NCBI RefSeq assembly: GCF_008831545.1
Contig: NZ_CP044523.1
Coordinates: forward strand, 1,860,001 to 1,924,000
Direction: 5' to 3'
Origin: Halorussus halophilus
Lineage (GTDB): Archaea > Halobacteriota > Halobacteria > Halobacteriales > Haladaptataceae
Length of the DNA: 64,000 nt
Below are positions 17,167 to 23,619 of the stretch, piece after piece; the first letter of the stretch is position 1; each line of letters begins with the position of its first letter. A model generated the notes under the pieces. It made no database searches and was not told where the DNA came from. It worked only from the letters and a program-made list of their open reading frames with translations. The position numbers and the translations under genes were made by a program.

Positions 17167-17400
17167 GCGAGACGTGAACGAGCGAAGCGAGTGAAGGTCT
17201 CGAAGTGGAGCGGTGAAACCGCGAAACAGGAAGCGAGGCGCGCGGAGCGGGCCTCGTACCGGAACGGCGAAGCCGTGGAGGAGAGCGAGACGTGAACGAG
17301 CGAAGCGAGTGAAGGTCTCGAAGTGAAGCGGTGAAACCGCGAAACAGGAGGCGAGGCCGCGGAGCGGGCCACCACCCGGAACCGTGACGCCGTAGGCATC
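17167..17400. repeat. Imperfect tandem repeat, period about 118 bp, two copies
   Basis: The segment at 17167-17253 recurs at 17285-17370 with only a few differences, and the following bases also align weakly, so the unit is about 118 bp. Inside are nested near-palindromes such as GAGCGAAGCGAG and GCGGTGAAACCGC. Similar GAGCGAAGCGAG-type words are frequent between and at the ends of haloarchaeal genes. It may be a duplicated repeat element or transcribed hairpins downstream of flanking genes. Confidence 0.75.
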
Positions 17401-17433
17401 GAACCACAAATACGTCTGAAACGTCAAACCGAA

Positions 17434-17458
17434 TATTTATACTACGTCCCTCGGACGT
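17434..17458 (+). promoter_or_regulatory. TATA box and overlapping downstream dyad
   Basis: TATTTATAC at 17434-17442 lies about 30 nt before the ATG at 17469 (leaderless). Directly after it ACGTCC (17444-17449) and GGACGT (17453-17458) form a 6-bp dyad with 3-nt centre, the classical position for a repressor that blocks polymerase. Confidence 0.5.
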
Positions 17459-17468
17459 TGGGCAGTAT

Positions 17469-17900
17469 ATGGGCGATGGTATCGAGGAGCAGTTTCCGGA
17501 CGGCAAAACTGAACTGGTCGATGCGTTCTCTTCGTTCGGGGGCGATGCACTCCGCGACGTTTGGTTGTTCGACCAATCCGGCCACGAGTCGTTGTTCCTC
17601 CGCGACGACGTGGCCGAGAAGATAGCGGACCTCGACGTCGCTACGTTCGTGGACAACGAGCGGTACGGCTACGTCACGCGCGAGACGTACTCCGACCTCC
17701 ACTACACGTCCTACGAGTACACCGTCAGAGGATTCGACGAGTACGAACAGTTCCGAACGTTCCTCGCCGAAGACGAGCGGAAAATCGGTCTCTTCGCCAG
17801 TTTCGACCGTCGCTCGGAGGGGTACAACTTCGGCGACCTCAGCGAGAGCGTGCAGCAACTCGTCGAAGCGTATCCGCCGGAGGCGTTCGACCCCGAGTGA
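17469..17900 (+). CDS. Haloarchaeal hypothetical protein
   Basis: 143 residues, acidic, soluble, rich in aromatic residues (HYTSYEYTVRGFDEYEQF). No catalytic motif or membrane segment is recognised. The start is supported by a TATA box about 30 nt upstream. It is convergent with pstS, whose stop is 7 nt away. Function not assigned; the dyad in its promoter suggests it is regulated, perhaps by itself. Confidence 0.75.
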   Translation: MGDGIEEQFPDGKTELVDAFSSFGGDALRDVWLFDQSGHESLFLRDDVAEKIADLDVATFVDNERYGYVTRETYSDLHYTSYEYTVRGFDEYEQFRTFLAEDERKIGLFASFDRRSEGYNFGDLSESVQQLVEAYPPEAFDPE

Positions 17901-17906
17901 GCAGAC

Positions 17907-19019
17907 TTACTTCGTCGTCTCGGGCAACTTCTGTTTCTCTTCTTTGCGGCGCTCGGCAGTCAGTTTCGCGTAGCCCTGCGTCTCGACGTACTTCTGCTGA
18001 CCGAACTCACTGACTATCATGCGCAGGAAGGCGGCTTCCTTCTTCGAGGTGCCATCGTAGGTGTAGCAATGGAGGTCACGCGAGAGCGGGTAACTCTTCT
18101 CGGCGAGGTTCTTGCCCGGTTCGTACACCTTACCGTCGAAGGAGAGTTTCACGGCGGGCACGTCGGGGGTGACGAACGCGAGCGCCATGTAGGCGATGGC
18201 GTTGTTGGACTTCTGGACCAGCGTCTTGACCTGCTGATTTTGGCCCTTGCGTACGTCTACGCCCGGCATCTTCGCGTCCGGAGAGCCGAGCATGTTCGCG
18301 CGGAACGCAGTGTCGGTCCCAGACCCGACCGAACGACCGACGGCCTGAATCTCCTTCTCTTCGCCACTGTACGACGAAATCTCGCTCCAGTTCTCGATTT
18401 CGCCCGTGTAGATTTGCTTGACTTCTTCCGCAGTGAGTTTCGTGACGCCTGCTTCTTTTATTTCGCTACTGACGACGATAGGCTGGGCGTCCACGCCGAC
18501 GACGTGATTCTTGAACTTGTTCAACTCTTCTTCACTGGCGTCGGGGAGTTCCGCATCGACCGGCGCACTCGCGTTGCCGATGTCCACGAGTCCCTTCTTC
18601 AGTTTCTCCAGTCCGGTCCCAGAGTGACTAAGCCCGACCGAGACGCGGAACGGCGGGTTGCCGCTGTCGCCGCCCTCGAAACCGTAGAGACCCGCCCAGT
18701 AGTCGGCGAGACTCTCGTCTGTGTCGATGCCGTACTGGCTCGGGCCCCAGTACTCCTTGTCGTCTGCTGGCGGGTTCGACGACCAGACCGACCCCGCCGT
18801 GTTGGCGATGGGGAACACCGTCGAGGAACCGCCCGCCTTCAGCGTCCCCGAACTGTTTCCGTCCGAGGTTCCACTGCCACTTTCCGTTCCGGAGTCGCCG
18901 CCTTTTCCTTCCGGTTGACCACTGTTCGCGTAGCTTCCCACGCAACCAGCGAGTGCGAGCGTGCTTCCAGCACCAGCAGCCTGTAGGAACGTCCGTCGTG
19001 ACGTTTGGTCTGTCATCAC
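17907..19019 (-). CDS. pstS: Phosphate ABC transporter substrate-binding lipoprotein PstS
   Basis: 370 residues. Twin-arginine signal SRRTFLQ with lipobox LAGC (Cys about 26) shows Tat export and lipid anchoring outside the cell. A Gly/Ser/Asp-rich linker follows, then a periplasmic-binding-protein fold with phosphate-loop features GSSTVFPI and SVGSGTDTAFR. It would hand phosphate to PstCAB, but no pstC, pstA, pstB or phoU lies nearby, so it is an orphan here. A TATA element (19043-19048, minus) lies 27 nt before the start, so the transcript is leaderless; MM at the start makes 19016 an alternative. Upstream palindromes suggest phosphate control (inference). Confidence 0.9.
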   Translation of the reverse strand: MMTDQTSRRTFLQAAGAGSTLALAGCVGSYANSGQPEGKGGDSGTESGSGTSDGNSSGTLKAGGSSTVFPIANTAGSVWSSNPPADDKEYWGPSQYGIDTDESLADYWAGLYGFEGGDSGNPPFRVSVGLSHSGTGLEKLKKGLVDIGNASAPVDAELPDASEEELNKFKNHVVGVDAQPIVVSSEIKEAGVTKLTAEEVKQIYTGEIENWSEISSYSGEEKEIQAVGRSVGSGTDTAFRANMLGSPDAKMPGVDVRKGQNQQVKTLVQKSNNAIAYMALAFVTPDVPAVKLSFDGKVYEPGKNLAEKSYPLSRDLHCYTYDGTSKKEAAFLRMIVSEFGQQKYVETQGYAKLTAERRKEEKQKLPETTK

Positions 19020-19042
19020 CCGAATCGAGCCGCGTCTACTGC

Positions 19043-19071
19043 TTAAACCCTCCGAAGAAAATATATATTTT
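19043..19071 (-). promoter_or_regulatory. pstS promoter: TATA box and 14-bp AT palindrome
   Basis: TTTAAG (read on minus, 19043-19048) is the likely TATA box. Ten bases further upstream AAAATATATATTTT (19058-19071) is a perfect palindrome, a typical place for an activator or repressor site in haloarchaeal promoters. Confidence 0.5.
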
Positions 19072-19105
19072 ATCCATATCTAATTATTTCTCTCTATTGG
19101 AAGTG

Positions 19106-19135
19106 ATTCACATGGGTAACCTATAGTTTGTGAAT
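19106..19135. promoter_or_regulatory. Distal inverted repeat upstream of pstS
   Basis: ATTCACA (19106-19112) and TGTGAAT (19129-19135) are exact reverse complements with a 16-nt gap, about 90-115 nt upstream of pstS. It may be a regulator half-site pair for phosphate control. Confidence 0.4.
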
Positions 19136-19204
19136 TTGTGGCAGGGATACTACTCCGTACGTAGATATATCAGCATTCGAAATTAGGACGGAGTGGAGAG
19201 TCAG

Positions 19205-19861
19205 TTACCGAGCGCCCGACTCCGAGTCTTGCAGCGATTCTTCGACGCTTCGGACGAGTCGTGACTGCAAGAGGGCGTTCACCGGAATCAGAAGCAACCA
19301 CGTGAGAATCGCTAGTTCGAAGTCGAACACCGCGACGACTATCGAGAGGACAAACACCAGTGGCGAACTGAGAAAACGTGCCGATTGAATCCTGACGGTC
19401 CGGGAAGCGAGACCCTCCTCGACGAGGTTCTTCCACGACGCGTACAGCCACAGTACGAAGAGTGTGAACCCGGTGAGTGCCAGCACGCCGGAATACACCA
19501 TGACACCGAACTGGTTCGGATAGGTCGTGAACATGCTAGTAGCGAAGGGAACGAACGCGACCATAAGCAAGAAGAGCAGATTGAGCCACAACACTCCTCT
19601 ATCGTGTTTTTCGAAGTGAACGAAGATTCGCCGGTGGAGTATCCAGTACATACCGATGACCAGAAAACTCAGGACGAAACCGAGGAACTCGTGCCACTGC
19701 TCGAACACGTGGTTCGGGAGGGACGACACCGGAACCCCTTCTGGAATAGCTGGAACCGTGATGTCCAGCACCAACAGCGTGATTGCGATGGCGATGACCC
19801 CGTCACTCAACGCCGGGAGTCTGTCCGTCTCCTCTGATTCTCTCCGAAACGGAACGGCCAT
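19205..19861 (-). CDS. TMEM175-family potassium channel (DUF1211)
   Basis: 218 residues, about six membrane helices. The signature helix near residue 17 reads LPALSDGVIAIAITLLVLDI, matching the conserved FSDGV-AIA-TLL motif of TMEM175 proteins, which line the ion path in prokaryotic tetrameric channels; Leu/Ala replaces the Phe. One repeat only, as in bacterial and archaeal forms. Expected to conduct K+ through the cell membrane; relevant in a salt-in halophile. The C-terminus is short and charged. No operon partner. Confidence 0.85.
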   Translation of the reverse strand: MAVPFRRESEETDRLPALSDGVIAIAITLLVLDITVPAIPEGVPVSSLPNHVFEQWHEFLGFVLSFLVIGMYWILHRRIFVHFEKHDRGVLWLNLLFLLMVAFVPFATSMFTTYPNQFGVMVYSGVLALTGFTLFVLWLYASWKNLVEEGLASRTVRIQSARFLSSPLVFVLSIVVAVFDFELAILTWLLLIPVNALLQSRLVRSVEESLQDSESGAR

Positions 19862-19972
19862 AGATCCTCTGCGCTAGCAATACACAACCGCTTTGTGCCG
19901 CTTCCCAGTTTTCCGAGTGGTCCACTCACGGACTACTTCGACCGCCGCAAAAAACGAGGTGAGTCTGCCGAC

Positions 19973-20584
19973 TTACTCGAAGGTGCCGACGACTTCGTCG
20001 TAGTTCTCCGCGACGTCGTCCCAGTCGATGACCTCGAAGAAGTTGCTCACGAAGTCACCACGGTCCGGGCCGTAGTCGTAGTAGTAGGAGTGCTCCCAGA
20101 CGTCGAGCGCGAGGATGGGGTGACTGCCCCAGAGTGCGCCCTGGTCGTGCTTGTCTACCTTGACGTTGCGGAGTTGGCCTGCGACCGAGTCGTAAACGAG
20201 CAGTGCCCAGCCACCTGCGGCGCTCGCAGCGGCCTCGAACTCGCCCTTCCAGCCTTCGTAGGAACCGAAGTCCTCTTCGATGCGGGCGAGCAGGTCGCCT
20301 TCGGGTTCGCCGCCGCCGTTCGGGTCCATGTTCTCCCAGAACAGCGTGTGCAGGTAGTGACCACAGCCGTTGTGGGTCACGCCACCGAGCGCGCCCCCGG
20401 TGCTACCGAAGTCGCCGCTCTCGCGGTTCTCGGCCAGCGTCTCTTCCGCACCGGCAAGGCCGTTGACGTAGCCCTGATGGTGGGTGTCGTGATGCCACGT
20501 GAGCACCTGTTCGCTGATGTGCGGTTCGAGCGCGTCGTAGTCGTACGGAAGCGGTGGCAGTTCGGGGTTGGATTGCTCGGACAT
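19973..20584 (-). CDS. sod: Superoxide dismutase (Fe/Mn), haloarchaeal type
   Basis: 203 residues. Metal ligands are the His in WHHDTHHQGYV, the His in GHYLHTLFWENMDPNGGG, and Asp and His in LDVWEHSYY. The segment KHDQGALWG with the YYYDYGPDR ending is the canonical halobacterial Mn-SOD pattern. It removes superoxide in the cytoplasm. An unusually good Shine-Dalgarno GGAGGAG (20591-20597 on plus, complementary strand) sits 7 nt before the ATG, with a TATA box at about 20622-20628. It follows a second, unlike SOD on the same strand, 172 nt upstream. Confidence 0.95.
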   Translation of the reverse strand: MSEQSNPELPPLPYDYDALEPHISEQVLTWHHDTHHQGYVNGLAGAEETLAENRESGDFGSTGGALGGVTHNGCGHYLHTLFWENMDPNGGGEPEGDLLARIEEDFGSYEGWKGEFEAAASAAGGWALLVYDSVAGQLRNVKVDKHDQGALWGSHPILALDVWEHSYYYDYGPDRGDFVSNFFEVIDWDDVAENYDEVVGTFE

Positions 20585-20590
20585 GTGTAT

Positions 20591-20597
20591 CTCCTCC
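20591..20597 (-). promoter_or_regulatory. Strong Shine-Dalgarno of sod
   Basis: GGAGGAG, 6-7 nt before the ATG at 20584. Most genes in this window look leaderless, so a full SD here is unusual and fits high, constant expression. Confidence 0.5.
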
Positions 20598-20756
20598 GGC
20601 GTAATTTTGTCACTTATCGGTGTTAAACCTTGAGAAGTCGTTTGGTAGCACGTATCTAGGTCGGGAATTTTCTCCGCGAAGAAGACGGCAGGACCCGAAT
20701 CGAGTGCCTGGGCGCGTCGGCCGAAAGACGAAGAAATCGAATCGTTCGTCGCGTCG

Positions 20757-21383
20757 CTACCGAGTGTGTGCCGGAATCGTGTCGGCCTTCCGTGCGTTGT
20801 CGTACCGGTCGCTCACGTCGTCCCAGTTGACGATGTCCCAGAAGTTGTCCACGTAGTCGCCGCGGTTGTTCTCGTACTGTAAGTAGTACGCGTGCTCCCA
20901 CACGTCGAGGACGAGCAGTGGCGTCGCACCCTGCGGATGCTGGTTCTGGTGGTTCTCCGCCGCGACGACGAGTGGTTCGTCGCTGATGTGGTCGTAGACC
21001 AGCATCCCCCATCCGGAGCCTTCGACGTTCTTCGCGGCCGCCGAGAAGTCGGCTTTGAACTGGTCGAAACTCCCGAAGTGGTCGTCGATAGCGTCCGACA
21101 GCGGGCCATCCGGTTGTCCACCGCCGTTCGGGTCCATGTTCTGCCAGAAGACGGTGTGGTTGACGTGGCCCGAGAGGTTGAACGCGAGGCTTCGCTTGAC
21201 CGCGCGCGTGTCGCCCCACTCGTCGGAGTCTCGCATGCTCTCTAACTTGTCGAGAGCGGCGTTCGCGCCGTCTACGTAGCCCTGATGGTGCTTGTCGTGG
21301 TGCAGTTCCATGATGCGCTCGTCGATGACCGGTTCGAGCGCGTCATTGTCGTACGGTAGGTCCGGTAGTGTGTAGGTCGCCAT
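20757..21383 (-). CDS. Second superoxide dismutase (Fe/Mn), bacterial-like
   Basis: 208 residues. Metal ligands are the His in HHDKHHQGYV, the His in GHVNHTVFWQNMDPNGGG, and Asp/His in LDVWEHAYYLQY. Segments LAFNLSGHVNHT, GSGWG and FWDIVNWDDV resemble actinobacterial/mycobacterial SodA more than the neighbouring haloarchaeal SOD, and the HDQGALWG segment is replaced by HQNQHPQG. The C-terminus is extended (KADTIPAHTR). The ATG at 21383 was chosen: it is preceded by GGGGGAG and a TATA-like GTTTAAC at about 21418. Possibly a bacterial-origin gene placed in tandem (inference), with different metal preference or regulation. Confidence 0.93.
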   Translation of the reverse strand: MATYTLPDLPYDNDALEPVIDERIMELHHDKHHQGYVDGANAALDKLESMRDSDEWGDTRAVKRSLAFNLSGHVNHTVFWQNMDPNGGGQPDGPLSDAIDDHFGSFDQFKADFSAAAKNVEGSGWGMLVYDHISDEPLVVAAENHQNQHPQGATPLLVLDVWEHAYYLQYENNRGDYVDNFWDIVNWDDVSDRYDNARKADTIPAHTR

Positions 21384-21504
21384 TGGTCTCCCCCGATGCT
21401 CGCACGACGGGGGCGTTGTTAAACGATGTGCAAGCCCTCGAAACCCCGATATGCGGCTTTTCGGACACTCGACTTCGCGTCCAAATCGGACGCTCGGAGC
21501 GCCA

Positions 21505-22035
21505 TCAGAGCGAACACTCTCGGGGGTCGCCAGCACGCGCAAGGAATCCCAGGAGTAGGACGATACCACCCACTCGTAGTAAGTCGCCGTGGAACGGGAG
21601 CGCCGCCAGCGCGCCAGCGAACCCGAGGAACCCGAGCAGGCCCGCGCCACAACTCGCACAGCCAGAGGCCACCATGCCGGGAAGGACGCCGAACAGGTCC
21701 GACCCGCTGGAGACACCCGTCGTCCTGATCTGCCCAGCGGTGTGGACGACAGCGATACCGGTCAACAGCGCGTACAGCACTATCATGCCAAGGCCAGTCG
21801 CGCCGTTCGTGGCGTAGGTGTTCTGAGTCAGCAACACAAGCGTCTCGTCGAACCAGTGGACGCCCGCACCCAGCATCTGCATCGACATTCCGGGGAACGT
21901 ACTCAGTACGAGCAAGACGTACGTGAGGACGGTGACGACTGCGACTGCGGCGACTCGCCGTCCAGTCTCGAACGGATAGGACAGCGCGTCTCGCAGTTGG
22001 CGTCCTAACCGCGAAGCTGTGTCGGTCGTGGTCAT
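21505..22035 (-). CDS. Membrane protein with CASC motif, coupled to DsbA-like lipoprotein
   Basis: 176 residues, about four membrane helices (around 30-52, 75-100, 115-140, 145-165). A very conserved-looking helix reads SGCASCGAGLLGFLGF: a Cys-Ala-Ser-Cys pair followed by a Gly-rich stretch. Its ATG overlaps the stop of the upstream thioredoxin-fold lipoprotein gene by 4 nt (ATGA), so they are one operon. I do not recognise a named family. A membrane dithiol next to a DsbA-type protein suggests electron exchange with it, or metal handling (inference). A shorter reading is less likely; upstream frame is antisense-like. Confidence 0.75.
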   Translation of the reverse strand: MTTTDTASRLGRQLRDALSYPFETGRRVAAVAVVTVLTYVLLVLSTFPGMSMQMLGAGVHWFDETLVLLTQNTYATNGATGLGMIVLYALLTGIAVVHTAGQIRTTGVSSGSDLFGVLPGMVASGCASCGAGLLGFLGFAGALAALPFHGDLLRVGGIVLLLGFLARAGDPRECSL

Positions 22036-22841
22036 GCGTTTCGAACTTTCTCGATGGCACTCTGGAATCGCTCGTAGGGCTGTGCGCCGACTATCTTCCC
22101 GGCCTTGTCCGACTTCGGATTGTAGAGGACGAACCCTGGGGTCGCGGAAATCCCGCTCTTTCGTGCGGTCTGTACGTCGGCGTCGATTTCCGAACTCGCC
22201 CACTGTCTGTTCTCTCGCAGGCACTTTCGAAGCCGGTCGAGTTTCACGCCGTTTACCTTCCGCGTGATAGCGTAAAGATTTTCCTTGGAGGCCCACCCAG
22301 AGTTCGGCTTCTTCTGGGCGTCGAAGACGGCGGCGTGCCACCGTTTGTACGCGGCGGGGTTCGACTCTCGAACCTGTCGCCAGACGCACTTGGACATCCG
22401 CGCGGCGGTCGTAGACGCGTCGCCGATGTTCGGGAATTCGAGGAAGACGAGGCGGACCTCTCCACTGCGAACTTCGTTCTCCGTCAACTTCGGGAGGGCG
22501 TTCTGTTCGAATTTCTCGCAGAACGGACACTGGAAGTCGCTCCAGTAGTAGATGTCGACGGGCGCGTCTTTCGCCCCCATCACGGGGTTGGCCTGCATCT
22601 GAACACCGTAGTTCGTCGTGCCGTCCGTCGCGTACAGCAGGGAGTCTCCAGCGTTGCCCGCACCACCGGTCGTCGCGGTCCCACTTGCTTGCGTCCTCGC
22701 GACCGTCGTGGTCGCGGGTCCGGCCTCGGAGTTCGTCGTTTCCTGACTGGGTGACCCCGTGAGGCTCGAACAGCCAGCGAGTCCAGCGAGGGCGGCGGCG
22801 GTTCCACTCAGCATCGTCCGTCTAGTCGTCTGTCCGGTCAT
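22032..22841 (-). CDS. DsbA-family thioredoxin-fold Tat lipoprotein
   Basis: 269 residues. Tat signal (TTRRTML) with lipobox LAGC near residue 22, then a Thr/Ser/Gly-rich linker. A thioredoxin/DsbA fold follows with active-site CPFC in YYWSDFQCPFCEKFE (about 105-118) and a cis-Pro loop ISATPGFVLY. Predicted extracytoplasmic thiol oxidoreductase or isomerase anchored on the outer face. It is the first gene of a two-gene unit with the CASC membrane protein. The ATG at 22841 was chosen because the Tat motif then begins at residue 5; the longer frame puts 18 residues before it. Confidence 0.9.
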   Translation of the reverse strand: MTGQTTRRTMLSGTAAALAGLAGCSSLTGSPSQETTNSEAGPATTTVARTQASGTATTGGAGNAGDSLLYATDGTTNYGVQMQANPVMGAKDAPVDIYYWSDFQCPFCEKFEQNALPKLTENEVRSGEVRLVFLEFPNIGDASTTAARMSKCVWRQVRESNPAAYKRWHAAVFDAQKKPNSGWASKENLYAITRKVNGVKLDRLRKCLRENRQWASSEIDADVQTARKSGISATPGFVLYNPKSDKAGKIVGAQPYERFQSAIEKVRNA

Positions 22842-22940
22842 GGTTGTCGGGCGGCCCGGATACGGCCACAACCGGGAGTGAATCGACACGGCCACTTAAC
22901 CCCGGATGGGCAGTCTCAGCGCGTGAAGTAGCCCGGTAGG

Positions 22941-22948
22941 TTTTAAAA
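22941..22948 (+). promoter_or_regulatory. TATA box of the ArsR-like regulator
   Basis: TTTTAAAA, about 26 nt before the GTG at 22971, which therefore starts a leaderless message and supports the GTG start. Confidence 0.6.
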
Positions 22949-22970
22949 TCCGCGACGGGAAACAGGGAAC

Positions 22971-23327
22971 GTGAGTGAGGACTGCACTTCCGCGGACCTG
23001 TTGGGCCTACTCGACGACGAGTGTGCGCGGACTATCCTCACCAAAACGAGCCGTGAACCGATGTCTGCACAGACACTCGACGCGGAGTGTGAGGCCTCCC
23101 GGCCAACCATCTACCGCCGACTCAACGACCTACTCGATTGCGACCTCGTGGAGAAACGTACCGAACCAGCACCCGACGGCAACCACTACGCCCGCTACGC
23201 GGCGACCGTCGAACGAATCGAAGTGTTCGTCGAAGAGAACGGCATCGAGGTCGAACTCGGCGACGACGAGGGCCACGCCGCCGACCGCTTCACGGACGTG
23301 TGGCACGGAATTCGGGGTGAGGAGTGA
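22971..23327 (+). CDS. ArsR-like winged-helix regulator
   Basis: 118 residues from a GTG start. Winged helix across about 5-75 (LLGLLDDECARTILTKTS, EASRPTIYRRLNDLL), then a short acidic C-terminus. Similar small HTH proteins pair with a DUF7521-like membrane protein in haloarchaea, as here: its TGA overlaps the next ATG by one base. Two cysteines (Cys5 and Cys18, plus Cys48) might sense metals or redox, but no clear site is seen. It is divergent from the DsbA-like lipoprotein, which it may regulate (inference). Confidence 0.85.
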   Translation: MSEDCTSADLLGLLDDECARTILTKTSREPMSAQTLDAECEASRPTIYRRLNDLLDCDLVEKRTEPAPDGNHYARYAATVERIEVFVEENGIEVELGDDEGHAADRFTDVWHGIRGEE

Positions 23328-23590
23328 TGGAAGGCATGCTCTTCGTCGGTAAACTCTTGACCATGGGACTCGGCCTCCTCATCGCGCTACGGGGCTTTCA
23401 GGGGTATCGCCGCAACGAGAGCGAACCGATGCTGTTCGTCGGCGTCGGGTTCGTCTTCCTCACCTTCGGCGGTATCATGGGCTGTTCGTTCATCCGAGCC
23501 TCGGGGATGGCACCGGGAACGCTCGGCGTCGTCCAGACCGGTCTCGTCGCCACCGGCATGGGGTTCGTCCTCTACTCACTGTACGGGTAG
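23327..23590 (+). CDS. Small membrane protein (DUF7521-like)
   Basis: 87 residues with three predicted membrane helices (about 5-20, 32-50, 60-85). Consistently found next to small HTH regulators (from memory of haloarchaeal genomes); function unknown. ATG at 23327 overlaps the stop of the regulator gene by one base, indicating translational coupling. A GTG one codon upstream is possible. Confidence 0.75.
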   Translation: MEGMLFVGKLLTMGLGLLIALRGFQGYRRNESEPMLFVGVGFVFLTFGGIMGCSFIRASGMAPGTLGVVQTGLVATGMGFVLYSLYG

Positions 23591-23619
23591 CGAACCTACG
23601 TGACTGCTCCGACTTCCAC

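Larger units (their letters stand above)
17128..17468. other. Intergenic region with tandem repeat and promoter
   Basis: About 340 bases. Most of it is an imperfect tandem duplication (separate entry); the last 40 bases hold a TATA box and a dyad for the next gene. Open frames across it are artefacts of the GC-rich repeat. Confidence 0.6.
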
